This document shows positions 9,151-18,540 of a stretch of 64,000 nt of DNA, piece after piece; positions within the stretch are counted from its first letter, which is position 1; each line of letters starts with the position of its first letter. The DNA lies in assembly GCA_020725115.1 (NCBI GenBank), contig DYFR01000013.1:1-64000 (forward strand). The letters are read 5' to 3'. A program made the position numbers and the translations under genes. The notes below the pieces were generated by a model. The model did not search any database. It was not told the origin of the DNA and worked only from the letters and a program-made list of their open reading frames with translations. The stretch is from Thiohalomonas denitrificans. Its GTDB lineage: Bacteria > Pseudomonadota > Gammaproteobacteria > Thiohalomonadales > Thiohalomonadaceae.

Positions 9151-12100
9151 CGTTACGTCCCGGTGCAATTGCCTCGCCTCCAGCGCCAGCACCTCACTGA
9201 ATGGACTCGGTACGGCGATGCCGCTGCCCTGGGCATAATCCACACCGGCCTTTTCCAGCGCCATCAATACCGCTTCGCTCTCGGCGAATTCACCGATGGT
9301 CTTGAGACCCAGCACATGTCCAACCTGGTTGATGGATTCAACCATGGCGCGATCAACCTTGTCAGTCACCATGTCACGCACGAATCCACCATCGATCTTG
9401 AGGTAATCCACCGGCAGGGTCTTGAGATAGCCAAAGGAACTGAGGCCGGATCCGAAGTCGTCCAGCGCAAAACTGCAACCCATGCCGCGCAACACGGTCA
9501 TGAAGCGTGTGGCGCGCGACAGGTTGGCAATGGCAGCAGTTTCGGTAACCTCGAAACAGATGCTTTCACAGGGAATGCCGGTACGTTCGAACAGGTCAAT
9601 CACGTACTCCAGGAATTGCTCGTCGCATAATGATTGACCGGAAAGATTGATGGCACATTCGACCGGTGGAAAGGCCAGTTCACCCTGCGCCTGCCGCAAC
9701 ATGGAAAAAGTCTCGCGGATCACCCAGCGGTCGATGGTCGGCATGAGATTGTAGCGTTCAGCTGCCGGAATGAAGGCTCCGGGCGGAACCACGCGGCCAC
9801 CCTCATCCACCATGCGCAACAGCACCTCATAGTGGGACACCACACGATCACCGGCGATGTGCGCCACTGGCTGCGCATAGAGTACGAAGCGTTCGTTGTC
9901 GAAGGCGGATGACAGGCGGTGCACCCATTCCATTTCACCGTGGCGCAGCGCCACGGCCAGATCGTCGGGCTGGTAGACATGAATGCGATTGCGGCCATGA
10001 TCCTTGGCGACGTAACAGGCGGCATCGGCAGCAGCCAGTACATCGGCCAGATTGCCGCTGTCGGCAGCAATCGGCACCACACCGATAGAGACGCCGATAT
10101 CGAAGCTCTTGTCGTTCCAGGCGAACCGATAGTCGCGTACGGCAGCGCGTATACCCTCGGCAATCAGACTGGCTTTCTCCAGCGGGCAATGCTCCAGCAG
10201 CACACCAAACTCATCGCCACCAAGCCGGGCCAGCACATCGGTATCACGCACCCGCTGCTGCATCAGTTGCGCAATCTGCTCCAGCAATTCGTCGCCGGCC
10301 TTGTGGCCGCAGGTATCGTTCACCACCTTGAACTGATCCAGATCCATATAGAACAGAACACTGCTGCCGCCACCAGCCTGCACCTCGCGAATTTTCTCCT
10401 CGGTGCGCCTCTCAAACACGCGTCGGTTATAAAGTCCGGTCAGCATGTCATGCGTGGCCTGATAACTGAGCTGGCGCGCCATGCCCATCACCTCGGTGAT
10501 ATCGTGCAACGCCAGAACGGCACCCACCACATGGCCAAAGCGATCGCGCATCGGCGCCGCCGTCACCTTGAGGTGATAGCGGCTGCCGTCAGACTGTATC
10601 AACAGCCCCTCATCCGCATGCACCGTGCCGACATCCAGGGTCAGACACATGCGCACCAGGTCACCAAGCGATTCACCGGTGGCCTCATCCACCAGCCGCA
10701 ACACCTCACGATGATGCAGACCAATGGCCTTCCCCACCGTCACACGCAGCAGACGCTCTGCTGTCGGATTAAGATAATCCACCATACCAAACTCATCCGT
10801 GGTGATTACTCCGTCACCAATGGACTGGAGCGTAACCAGTGCACGCTCCTTTTCATGATGCAACGCCTGCTGCGCCTGCTTCAGCTCATTGATATCGCGT
10901 ATGGTCCCCTCAAGGCCAACAACGCGCCCCTTGTCATCATGAATGAATTGCGCATTGACCGATGCCCATACACGCTGTCCGTTCTTGTGCCGCATGTGAA
11001 TTTCATAATTGCGCAGAACACCACCGCGCACATGCAGATCATCGAGAAAGGTCTTGCCGTAGCCTGCCACCGCATACATATCGGCAATACGTCGGCCGAC
11101 ACATTCTTCCGGCAGATAGCCCAGCAGATTAATCATCGAGCGCGACACCGAAGTAATGCGCCCCACCGGATCGGTACGATAGTAGGTATCCTGCATGTGA
11201 TTGAGGATACGGTTAAGCTCCTGCAGTGCAGTGCGCGTTTTCTGTTCCGCGGCCACACGCTCGGTGATATCGCTCATCACCCCCAGCAGGCGTACCGGCC
11301 GACCAGTCCCGTCATGCACCACCTCGCCGGCATCCCGCAATACCCGAATCCGTCCGTCGGCATGTTCGACGCGAAACTCACGACTAAACAATCCACCAGT
11401 ACGCAATGCCTGCTCAAGACCGTGTTGAAAAGCCGTGCGATCTTCCCGGTAGATTGCGGCCATCATCGTCTGCGGCGTAACCGGCACATGACGCTCCAGC
11501 CCCAGCAGGGCCTGAGCCTGTACGGAACAACGAATTTCACCGTTGCCCAGCTCCCATTCCCATTCCCCCAGATCCGCCACCCTGCGTGCATGCACGAAAT
11601 TGCTCCGCGAGCGCTGCAACGAACTGGTCAATTCCATGTTGTGTTCCGCCACGGCCTTGGCGGCGGCGAGGATGTTGTATGAGTGATGAAGCAGGGACAG
11701 CAGCACGGCGGCATACAACAGCAGAGTCAATCCCAACGCCTGATGCATCTCATCACCGAGATAAAAGCAACGCATCACCAGCGGCAGCAGAATGAATGCC
11801 ACAAACAGTGAGCCGCTCCAGCGCCGGGACGTGTGGGACAGCAGCGTGGTCGCGGCAATCAGTGCCGGCACCAGCAACAGCAGGGGTTGCTGCAGGGGCG
11901 CCAGCGGCGCCAGCAAGGAAATGCTTCCCCAGGCGAGGGCAACCACGCTGCCGGCGACAGCAAACTTCAGTGATTGCGCACTGCGCTGCTGCAACAGTGT
12001 GATACCCCAGACCACATAAGCCGGCAACAGTACCGCCAGCCAGCCATACAGACGCAACAGTGGAACTGACTCCTGCAGCAGCCAGGCCAGCAACACTGCG

Positions 12101-12153
12101 GCCAGTATGCCGGCAACCAGCACCGTTGCTGCATTGCCTGCGGCGCGCTCCAT
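9130..12153 (-). CDS. Membrane PAS-PAS-PAS-GGDEF-EAL cyclic-di-GMP protein
   Basis: A 1007-aa bifunctional-type c-di-GMP protein. It has about six N-terminal membrane helices, three PAS/PAC modules (the last includes LQSIGDGVITTDEFG), a GGDEF domain with an intact RLGGDEFG active site and an EAL domain with EVLLR, INLS, FEVTET, DDFGSG and YLKIDG. Active-site residues look complete in both, so either cyclase or phosphodiesterase activity is possible. The start is the ATG at 12153 behind GGGAGG; the frame is open to 12213. The C-terminus TSYK comes from repeat B3. It lies 66 bp downstream of a paralogue in the same direction and probably shares its transcript. Confidence 0.9.
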   Translation of the reverse strand: MERAAGNAATVLVAGILAAVLLAWLLQESVPLLRLYGWLAVLLPAYVVWGITLLQQRSAQSLKFAVAGSVVALAWGSISLLAPLAPLQQPLLLLVPALIAATTLLSHTSRRWSGSLFVAFILLPLVMRCFYLGDEMHQALGLTLLLYAAVLLSLLHHSYNILAAAKAVAEHNMELTSSLQRSRSNFVHARRVADLGEWEWELGNGEIRCSVQAQALLGLERHVPVTPQTMMAAIYREDRTAFQHGLEQALRTGGLFSREFRVEHADGRIRVLRDAGEVVHDGTGRPVRLLGVMSDITERVAAEQKTRTALQELNRILNHMQDTYYRTDPVGRITSVSRSMINLLGYLPEECVGRRIADMYAVAGYGKTFLDDLHVRGGVLRNYEIHMRHKNGQRVWASVNAQFIHDDKGRVVGLEGTIRDINELKQAQQALHHEKERALVTLQSIGDGVITTDEFGMVDYLNPTAERLLRVTVGKAIGLHHREVLRLVDEATGESLGDLVRMCLTLDVGTVHADEGLLIQSDGSRYHLKVTAAPMRDRFGHVVGAVLALHDITEVMGMARQLSYQATHDMLTGLYNRRVFERRTEEKIREVQAGGGSSVLFYMDLDQFKVVNDTCGHKAGDELLEQIAQLMQQRVRDTDVLARLGGDEFGVLLEHCPLEKASLIAEGIRAAVRDYRFAWNDKSFDIGVSIGVVPIAADSGNLADVLAAADAACYVAKDHGRNRIHVYQPDDLAVALRHGEMEWVHRLSSAFDNERFVLYAQPVAHIAGDRVVSHYEVLLRMVDEGGRVVPPGAFIPAAERYNLMPTIDRWVIRETFSMLRQAQGELAFPPVECAINLSGQSLCDEQFLEYVIDLFERTGIPCESICFEVTETAAIANLSRATRFMTVLRGMGCSFALDDFGSGLSSFGYLKTLPVDYLKIDGGFVRDMVTDKVDRAMVESINQVGHVLGLKTIGEFAESEAVLMALEKAGVDYAQGSGIAVPSPFSEVLALEARQLHRDVTAETSYK

Positions 12154-12219
12154 CAGAATCCTCCCGGTATCCGTTGTCACTGCCACATCCTGCCGCTCCA
12201 CTCTCCTTTTCATTTGCGG

Positions 12220-14373
12220 TCAATCACGTGCCACTTCACAGCGAGCATGCTCCTGCACTGCAGTGCTCAGCACATCACACAGCGGAAGCGGCATACCGAT
12301 GGCATAGCCCTGTGCATAATCCACCTGCAGGCGATGCAATGCATCGAGGATATCGCTGCTTTCGACGAATTCAGCGATGGTTTTCAGGCCCAGCACATGA
12401 CCGATCTGGTTAATCGATTCAACCATGGCGAAATCCACCGTATCTCGCACCATGTCGCGCACGAAGCTGCCATCGATCTTTAGATAGTCGACGCGCAGGT
12501 TCTTCAGATAGGCGAAGGAACTGACGCCACTGCCGAAGTCGTCGAGGGCAAAGCTGCATCCCATGCCACGCAGAACGTCAATGAAATGCATGGCACGATT
12601 CAGATTGGAGATCGCCGCGGTCTCGGTAATTTCGAAACAGATGCATTCCGGAACCACATCGTTCTCATGAAACTGCTCGATAACGAAGTCAAGAAAGTGG
12701 TCGTCACCAAGCGACTGACCGGAGAGATTTATGGTGCAGGTAACCGGCGGCCGCTCGTGCGGCCCCTGCGCCTGACGCAGCTGACCCAGGGTGGAGCGAA
12801 CTACCCAACGGTCGATGGTCGGCATCAGATTGTAACGCTCCGCTGCCGGGATGAAGGCCATGGGGGGAATCAGCTCACCCGCATTGCCCACCATGCGCAT
12901 CAGTATCTCGAAATGTGATCGTGCAACCCCTTGTTCGACAACCGGCACAATGGCCTGGGCATACAGTGTAAGCCGGTCATCTTCGAAGGCCTGGGTGATG
13001 CGGTGCACCCATGTCATCTCGCCGTGATGATGCACCACCTCGCGGTCATTGGCGGCATAGACATGAATGCGGTTGCGCCCCAGATCCTTGGATACATAGC
13101 AGGCGGTATCGGCTGCGCTCAGCACCTCGGCCAGCCGGCCGCTGTCCTGCCGGATCGGCACGATGCCGATACTGGCGCCGATATCGAAAATATTTCCCTG
13201 CCAGACAAAGCGGAACTCCCGCACCATCTGCCGCAACTCCTCGGCAACCAGCAGTGCATTCTCCAGCGTACAATCCGTCAGCAACACGCCGAATTCATCG
13301 CCCCCGAGACGTGCCAGCGTATCCGCCTCGCGGATGTGACGTAACAGCAGGGTGGCGAGCAAGACCAGCAACTCATCACCGGCACGGTGCCCACAGGTGT
13401 CGTTGACCAGCTTGAACTGATCCAGATCGATATATAACAGGACATGTTCGCCTTCACCGGCACGCGCATTGCGGATGGCACGTTCCAGCACACGTTCGAA
13501 CTCGCGCCGGTTGGCCAGGCCGGTGAGCATGTCATGGCTGGCCTGATAGCCGAGCTGGCGAGCGATCCCCATTACCTCGGTAATATCATGCAGCACCAGC
13601 ACCGCGCCAATGACCTGATCATCGCTGCCACGCATCGGTGCGGCACTGACATTGATGTTGTACTGCGTGCCGTCGGCATGACTCAGCACGCCGTCATCGG
13701 CATGCACCATGGCACCATCCTGGCCCAGACACAGTGTGACCAGATCAGCCAGGGATTCACCGGTTGCCTCATCCACCAGGATGAGCACATCAAGGTAATG
13801 TCGGCCGATGGCACTGTCATCCGCAATACCGGTGAGGCGTTCGCCTACCGGATTGATGTAGTCGATGATGCCGTTGGTGTCAGTGGTGATGACACCGTCA
13901 CCAATCGACTCCAGGGTAACCAGCTGGCGCTCCTTCTCCTGCTGCAACCGCCGCTCCACCTGCTCACGCTGTTCTATCTCATGCTGCAGGCGTGCATTGA
14001 GCACCTGCAACTCGGTGGTTCGCTCCGGAACACTGCATTCCTGTTCATTGCCACACAGTTGCTGCTGTATGCGTATCAGGGTGGCAATATTGGGCATCCA
14101 GCGCCAGAAGCCCCAGGCCAGCAAGGCGATGCCGCCCAGATATCCCCCTTCCATGAAAAAGGACAGCAGCGGAGTGAGAACGGTGCCGGAGAACACGAGA
14201 AAGTTGTCTGCCACATCGAGCAGGCCGGCACAAAACACCAGCAGAAAGCCCGACCAGATGATGCGCCAGCCCGGTTGTGATGCCAGGCCGTGGCCACGCC
14301 CCATGTGCCACAGCCAGGCGACAATCAGCCCCAGCAGCAGAACTCGCAGGCTGTCCAGTACGATGTCGGTCAT
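12220..14373 (-). CDS. Membrane PAS-GGDEF-EAL cyclic-di-GMP protein
   Basis: A 717-aa paralogue of its downstream neighbour. It has three to four membrane segments in the first 120 residues, a short coiled coil, one PAS module (LESIGDGVITTDTNG), GGDEF (RLGGDEFGVLL) and EAL (EILMR, INLS, FEITET, DDFGSG, DYAQGYAIG). The PAS-GGDEF-EAL halves of the two proteins are closely similar over 500 residues, which indicates tandem duplication followed by a different N-terminal sensor. The ATG at 14373 is chosen; a GTG at 14427 would start only 20 bp after argG, so the gene probably belongs to the argG transcript. Confidence 0.9.
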   Translation of the reverse strand: MTDIVLDSLRVLLLGLIVAWLWHMGRGHGLASQPGWRIIWSGFLLVFCAGLLDVADNFLVFSGTVLTPLLSFFMEGGYLGGIALLAWGFWRWMPNIATLIRIQQQLCGNEQECSVPERTTELQVLNARLQHEIEQREQVERRLQQEKERQLVTLESIGDGVITTDTNGIIDYINPVGERLTGIADDSAIGRHYLDVLILVDEATGESLADLVTLCLGQDGAMVHADDGVLSHADGTQYNINVSAAPMRGSDDQVIGAVLVLHDITEVMGIARQLGYQASHDMLTGLANRREFERVLERAIRNARAGEGEHVLLYIDLDQFKLVNDTCGHRAGDELLVLLATLLLRHIREADTLARLGGDEFGVLLTDCTLENALLVAEELRQMVREFRFVWQGNIFDIGASIGIVPIRQDSGRLAEVLSAADTACYVSKDLGRNRIHVYAANDREVVHHHGEMTWVHRITQAFEDDRLTLYAQAIVPVVEQGVARSHFEILMRMVGNAGELIPPMAFIPAAERYNLMPTIDRWVVRSTLGQLRQAQGPHERPPVTCTINLSGQSLGDDHFLDFVIEQFHENDVVPECICFEITETAAISNLNRAMHFIDVLRGMGCSFALDDFGSGVSSFAYLKNLRVDYLKIDGSFVRDMVRDTVDFAMVESINQIGHVLGLKTIAEFVESSDILDALHRLQVDYAQGYAIGMPLPLCDVLSTAVQEHARCEVARD

Positions 14374-14447
14374 CACTGCACCAGCCGCTCTTCCGGCAGC
14401 AGCCGCGGTGACGGGTGGCACTGCCACCCGCGCATCATCGTCATGCC

Positions 14448-15662
14448 TCAGCGGCCTCGCTTGGCAGCAATACGCATGCGCAGGGCATTCAGCTTGATGA
14501 AGCCCTCGGCATCCTTCTGGTTGTAGGCGCCGGCATCATCCTCGAAGGTGGCGATGTTGGCGTCGAACAGGGAATCGTTTTCCGACTTGCGGCCGGCGAC
14601 GATGACGTTGCCCTTGTACAGCTTGAGGCGCACCACGCCGTTCACATGCTCCTGCGAGGCGTCGATCATCGCCTGCAGCATCTTGCGCTCCGGACTCCAC
14701 CAGTAACCGTTGTAGATCAGGCTGGCATAGCGCGGCATCAGCTCGTCCTTCAGATGTGCCACTTCGCGGTCCAGTGTGAGCGACTCGATGGCGCGGTGGC
14801 CCTTGAGCATAACGGTGCCGGCCGGGGTCTCGTAGGCGCCGCGCGACTTCATGCCGACATAGCGGTTCTCGACGATGTCGGCGCGGCCGATGCCGTTGGC
14901 GCCGGCCACCGTATTGAGGTGCGCCATCACCTGGGCCGGACTCATGGCCTGGCCGTCGATGGCGACGATGTCGCCCTTGCGGTAGGTCAGCTCCACGTAG
15001 GCAGGGGTATCGGGCGCCTTCTCCGGCGAGACCGACCAGCGCCACATGTCCTCTTCCGGCTCGCACCAGGGGTCTTCCAGCACGCCGCCCTCATAGGAGA
15101 TATGCAGCAGGTTGGCGTCCATGGAATAGGGCGACTTCTTGCCCTTCTTGGCGAAGTCCACCGGAATGTTGTGCTGCTCGGCGTAGGCCATCAGTTTTTC
15201 GCGCGAGGTCAGGTCCCATTCGCGCCATGGGGCGATCACCTTCACGTCCGGCTTCAGCGCATAGGCGCCCAGCTCGAAGCGCACCTGGTCATTGCCCTTG
15301 CCGGTGGCACCGTGGGAGATGGCATCGGCGCCGGTCTCGTTGGCGATCTCGATGAGGCGCTTGGCGATGAGCGGGCGGGCGATGGAGGTGCCGAGCAGGT
15401 ACTCGCCTTCATACAGGGTGTTGGCGCGAAACATGGGGAACACGAAGTCGCGCGCATACTCCTCGCGCAGATCGTCGATATAGATTTCCTTCACGCCCAT
15501 GGCCTGGGCCTTGGCGCGGGCCGGTTCGACCTCCTCGCCCTGGCCGATGTCGGCGGTGAAGGTCACCACCTCACAGCCGTACTTGTCCTTCAGCCACTTG
15601 AGAATGATGGAGGTGTCGAGGCCGCCGGAATAGGCCAGGACCACTTTCTTGATGCCGGACAT
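14448..15662 (-). CDS. argG: Argininosuccinate synthase
   Basis: ATP-dependent condensation of citrulline and aspartate, the penultimate step of arginine synthesis. A 404-aa protein with the PP-loop AYSGGLDTS at the N-terminus, [17 protein letters not shown] and [11 protein letters not shown]. The ATG at 15662 is behind GGGGAG; the frame is open 17 codons further up without homology. It is transcribed ahead of two GGDEF/EAL genes, an unusual pairing that is probably positional. Confidence 0.97.
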   Translation of the reverse strand: MSGIKKVVLAYSGGLDTSIILKWLKDKYGCEVVTFTADIGQGEEVEPARAKAQAMGVKEIYIDDLREEYARDFVFPMFRANTLYEGEYLLGTSIARPLIAKRLIEIANETGADAISHGATGKGNDQVRFELGAYALKPDVKVIAPWREWDLTSREKLMAYAEQHNIPVDFAKKGKKSPYSMDANLLHISYEGGVLEDPWCEPEEDMWRWSVSPEKAPDTPAYVELTYRKGDIVAIDGQAMSPAQVMAHLNTVAGANGIGRADIVENRYVGMKSRGAYETPAGTVMLKGHRAIESLTLDREVAHLKDELMPRYASLIYNGYWWSPERKMLQAMIDASQEHVNGVVRLKLYKGNVIVAGRKSENDSLFDANIATFEDDAGAYNQKDAEGFIKLNALRMRIAAKRGR

Positions 15663-15791
15663 GAGAGACTCCCCGCAAGATGAATGCCGCGCGCCGCCGC
15701 CCGGCGGGCGCAAAGGGGGAGATTATACCCGAGATGACGCACGGCCACCGCCTGCCCGAATGCCTTTGCGGCTCACCGCCGCCAGAACCCG
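15663..15791. other. argG leader region
   Basis: 129 bp between the argG start and repeat A4. It has GC-rich sequence and the Shine-Dalgarno GGGGAG next to the start. No clear riboswitch, ARG-box pair or open frame was recognised. Confidence 0.3.
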
Positions 15792-15932
15792 TTAAATGCA
15801 GAGACACAAGGACACTGGGAACTTCAAACACTTAACGCAGAGGCGCAGAAAACGCAGAGATTTTGCATGCTTTCCCTCTGCGCCTCTGCGTTAGATTATT
15901 GCTCTTGCGTCCTTTGCGTTTAAGTCTTTGAA
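15792..15932. repeat. Nested type A inverted repeat (copy A4)
   Basis: The inner hairpin arms AACGCAGAGGCGCAGA (15833-15848) and TCTGCGCCTCTGCGTT (15876-15891) are flanked by an outer pair based on a CGCAAAGGACGCAAG-like unit (about 15793-15832 and 15900-15931). The nesting is element within element, as in type C. Confidence 0.75.
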
Positions 15933-15950
15933 ATATATGATCTGGCGGGA

Positions 15951-16808
15951 TTACTTGGTCAGCAGGACGATGACGCGGCGGTTGACCTCGCGACTGGTAT
16001 CGATGCGGTTGCTGGCAATGGGCTTGCTCTCGCCGAGGGCACGGATGGTGAACTTGTCCTTTTCCACTCCCTTGGTCACCAGATAATCGCGCACCGCTTC
16101 GCTGCGACGTCGGCTGAGCTGCTCGTTGTAACGGCGGAAACCGACATTGTCCGTGTGGCCTTCGATCATCACCTTGCTCACCTCGGGGTCGGCCAGCAGA
16201 TACTCGGCCACCCGATCCAGCGCCAGCCGCGCCTCACGGCTCAGGGCCGCGCTGTCGAAGGCGAAGGTGATCAGGGTCTGCTTCACCTTGTCGAAATCAT
16301 AGGTCAGCAGACCGTTGAGGCAGTGCAGAAACTCGCCCAGCGCCGCCTTCACCTTGACGGCAGAAATGGCCACCGTCACCTGATCGCGACCATCGGCCCA
16401 GTCCTGATAAATGAAGGTGGGAAACATCCCTTTCTCCAGTTCGGACAATAGCCGCCGCGCCAGTGGGCGCTCGAAACGGAACGGCTCGGCGCTCTCCGCC
16501 ACGGTCACCTGCCCCAGCTCCAGTGCTGGCGCATCGTGCCTCCAGGCCGGTGCCAGTGAGGCCAGCTGCGCCACGCCGGCCTTGGCGGGGCGGCGCAGCA
16601 CCTGCACGGAAAAGTCCAGGCTACCGCCGGCGCGGCCCTCGAAACGGACGGTGCCGTAGAGCGGAATGGTATGGCTCAGGCTGCACGCCAGACGGCTGGA
16701 GCTGACCGTCCAATTCGCCTCATGCAGTGCGGCGCCGTAATGCTGCATGCCGGCCAGCACCGGGCCGGCCGGAAGCACTCCGACGCACAACACCACCCAT
16801 TTCCGCAT
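15951..16808 (-). CDS. MotY-like OmpA-family protein
   Basis: A 285-aa protein with a signal peptide (MRKWVVLCVGVLPAGPVLA). The N-terminal domain YGAALHEANWTVSSSRLACSL resembles MotY, the T-ring component that anchors sodium-driven flagellar stators. The C-terminal OmpA/MotB peptidoglycan-binding domain has MIEGHTDNVG and NRRVIVLL. It acts at the periplasmic face of the envelope. No flagellar gene is in the window, but isolated motY genes are normal in gammaproteobacteria. A GTG four codons upstream (16820) is an alternative start. Confidence 0.85.
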   Translation of the reverse strand: MRKWVVLCVGVLPAGPVLAGMQHYGAALHEANWTVSSSRLACSLSHTIPLYGTVRFEGRAGGSLDFSVQVLRRPAKAGVAQLASLAPAWRHDAPALELGQVTVAESAEPFRFERPLARRLLSELEKGMFPTFIYQDWADGRDQVTVAISAVKVKAALGEFLHCLNGLLTYDFDKVKQTLITFAFDSAALSREARLALDRVAEYLLADPEVSKVMIEGHTDNVGFRRYNEQLSRRRSEAVRDYLVTKGVEKDKFTIRALGESKPIASNRIDTSREVNRRVIVLLTK

Positions 16809-16924
16809 ATACCAGGCCACCCTGTCCCCCGCCTTTTACCGGTTCACATGCTATGTCGGCGGCGGCGGCGGAAACTTGAACCCGGAACGACGCAAGAACG
16901 CCAGGTCAGGAAACCAAACCCATT

Positions 16925-16984
16925 CGTCGCAGAGACGCGGAGAAAATGAATCCAGAACCTCTGCGCCTCTGCAACTCTGCGGCG
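16925..16984. repeat. Short type A inverted repeat (copy A5)
   Basis: The left arm GTCGCAGAGACGCGGAG (about 16926-16942) and the right arm CCTCTGCGCCTCTGC (about 16958-16972) with an additional CTCTGCGGCGGGTGTTGG. It lies between the sugar dehydrogenase stop (17010) and the MotY-like gene. Confidence 0.7.
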
Positions 16985-17009
16985 GGTGTTGGCCTTTATT
17001 GCGGTGATT

Positions 17010-18125
17010 TCACTTGGCCACGTCCAGCCGCAGCAGCTGGCCCGGGTCATGGTCGGTAAGCAGCCAGAGGCGGCCGTCGGGCCCCATGCGCACGTCGCGG
17101 ATGCGGCGGCCCAGGGAGGTCAGCAGTTGTTCTTCCGCCACCACCTTCTCGCCTTCCAGCACCAGGCGCGCCAGGTGCGTGCGCACCAGGGCGCCGACGA
17201 ACAGATTGCCGCGCCAGTGCGGGAACAGCTCGCCGCTGTAGAAGGCCATGCCCGACGGTGCGATGGACGGCGTCCAGTGATGCAACGGCTGCTCCATGCC
17301 CTCCTTGTGGGTGCCGATGCCGATGGGCAGGTAGGTGTAGTCGACGCCGTGGGTGATCACCGGCCAGCCGTAATTGAGCCCGGGACGCACGATGTTGATC
17401 TCGTCGCCGCCGCGCGCACCGTGCTCGTGCAGCCACACCGCGCCGGTGTCCGGGTGCAGGGTCATGCCCTGCGGATTGCGGTGACCGTAGCTGTATATCT
17501 CGGGGCGGATGTTCTTCTGCCCGACAAAGGGATTGTCGGTGGGGATGCGGCCGTCGTCGTGCAGGCGGAGCACCGAACCGGCATGGTCGTCGCGCTGCTG
17601 GGCACGATCCATGTCGCCCCGATCGCCCACGGTGATGTAGAGAAAGCCGGCGCGATCGAACACCAGGCGCGAACCGAAGTGATGGCTGCGGCGCGAGCGC
17701 GGCAGGGCCTCGAACAACACCTGCACGTTGCTGAGCGTGAGGCTCGCGCCGTCGAAGCGGCCACGGGCGACGCGGGTGGTGTAACCGCCCTCCCCCGCCG
17801 CGGCGTAGGAAAAGTAGATCAGCCGGTTGTCCGTGAACCTGGGATGCAGCACCACATCGAGCAGGCCGCCCTGGCCGCGCGCCGCGATCTCCGGCAGGCC
17901 GCGCACCGCCTGCGGCAGCAGGCGGCCGTCGCGCACCACACGCAGCCGCCCCGGCCGCTCGGTAATCAGCAGGCTGCCGTCGGGCAGAAAGGCCAGCGAC
18001 CAGGGATGCTCCAGACCATCCACCACGGTCTCGACGCGAAAGCGCTGCTGCGCCGACTCGAACACCGGCTGCGCCTGGGCAGGCAGCACCAGCAACAAAA
18101 GGAGAGACAGGGTTAACGTACGCAT
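17010..18125 (-). CDS. PQQ-dependent aldose sugar dehydrogenase (YliI/Asd-like)
   Basis: Soluble periplasmic quinoprotein of the six-bladed beta-propeller glucose/sorbosone dehydrogenase family; 371 aa. It has a signal peptide (MRTLTLSLLLLLVLPAQA), HPWSLAFLPDGSLLITERPG at the start of the propeller, YSYGHRNPQGM and LHEHGARGGDEINI around the PQQ site. It oxidises aldoses to lactones, giving electrons to the respiratory chain if PQQ is available. The start at 18125 lies behind GGAGA; the frame is open another 222 bp upstream, but that part is translated repeat A6. Confidence 0.9.
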   Translation of the reverse strand: MRTLTLSLLLLLVLPAQAQPVFESAQQRFRVETVVDGLEHPWSLAFLPDGSLLITERPGRLRVVRDGRLLPQAVRGLPEIAARGQGGLLDVVLHPRFTDNRLIYFSYAAAGEGGYTTRVARGRFDGASLTLSNVQVLFEALPRSRRSHHFGSRLVFDRAGFLYITVGDRGDMDRAQQRDDHAGSVLRLHDDGRIPTDNPFVGQKNIRPEIYSYGHRNPQGMTLHPDTGAVWLHEHGARGGDEINIVRPGLNYGWPVITHGVDYTYLPIGIGTHKEGMEQPLHHWTPSIAPSGMAFYSGELFPHWRGNLFVGALVRTHLARLVLEGEKVVAEEQLLTSLGRRIRDVRMGPDGRLWLLTDHDPGQLLRLDVAK

Positions 18126-18136
18126 GGCGCGTCTCC

Positions 18137-18154
18137 GCTTGGGTTTACCCAAGC
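18137..18154. other. Palindrome in the sugar dehydrogenase leader
   Basis: CTTGGGTTTACCCAAG is a perfect 7-bp inverted repeat with a 4-nt loop, about 12 bp upstream of the sugar dehydrogenase start on the minus strand. It could be an operator or a leader hairpin; nothing else supports either. Confidence 0.4.
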
Positions 18155-18185
18155 TTAGACGCCGTGCGGAAAAGAGGAAATTCAA

Positions 18186-18312
18186 AGGTTTCAACGCGAA
18201 GGGCGCAAAGGGCGCAAAGAAAAACCTCTTAACGCAGAGGCGCAGAGAACGCAGAGAATGAGCATGTCCTTCCTCTGTGGCCTCCGCGCCTCTGCGCCTC
18301 TGCGTTGGATTT
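18186..18312. repeat. Type A inverted repeat with half outer arm (copy A6)
   Basis: The outer left array of GGGCGCAAAG units (18193-18219) has no matching right arm. The inner arms AACGCAGAGGCGCAGAG (18231-18247) and CTCTGCGCCTCTGCGTT (about 18290-18306) are complete. This is a half-decayed nested element like A4. Confidence 0.75.
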
Positions 18313-18387
18313 TTCGGCCTTCCTGCCCGCGAGCTGCCCGATACCACTGCGCTATATCGAGCCTACTGAACTCCCACAGCGGTGGGC
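18313..18387. other. Spacer between repeats
   Basis: 75 bp of non-coding sequence. On the minus strand it reads TAGCGCAGTGGTATCGGGC, reminiscent of a tRNA D-arm, but no anticodon arm or T-arm follows, so no tRNA is called. Confidence 0.3.
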
Positions 18388-18466
18388 GGTGGATGCGCTG
18401 CGCTTATGTCCATGGATGGACGGTATTTGGCGGGAGGCAGGATGCCGGTAGCCATATCCACCCTAC
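18388..18466 (+). repeat. Module E with inserted module F
   Basis: The outer sequence GGTGGATGCGCTGCGCTTAT ... CCACCCTAC is the short E palindrome also present alone at 37250 and 42689. Between its halves lies a module of about 48 bp starting GTCCATGGATGGAC (18408) and containing GGTATTTGGCGGGAGGCAGG. The same F module is in type C copies at 27161 and, inverted, at about 40751-40790. Confidence 0.8.
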
Positions 18467-18467
18467 T

Positions 18468-18538
18468 GTTTGAGTTCAAAACAGCACGAGCGCAGCGAGT
18501 CCATCCCCTTGTATCTTGTCACTTGTATCTTGTATCTC
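18468..18538. repeat. Right half of a type B element (copy B4)
   Basis: Starts at the element's centre (TTTGAGTTCAAA), then CACGAGCGCAGCGAG and the right arm of inverted heptamers CTTGTATCTTGTCACTTG. The left half is replaced by the E/F module. It ends 2 bp before the purL stop codon. Confidence 0.8.
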
Positions 18539-18540
18539 GC

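Noticed and set aside
9919..11682. Long plus-strand open frame opposite the GGDEF/EAL gene
   Set aside because: Composition (His/Gln/Ile-rich) and lack of any motif mark it as antisense shadow of a recognised protein.
18126..18347. Longer N-terminus for the PQQ sugar dehydrogenase
   Set aside because: The 74 extra codons are translated repeat A6 and would precede a perfectly good signal peptide.
18325..18370. tRNA fragment on the minus strand (TAGCGCAGTGGTATCGGGC)
   Set aside because: Only a D-arm-like stretch; no anticodon stem, no T-loop, no acceptor pairing.
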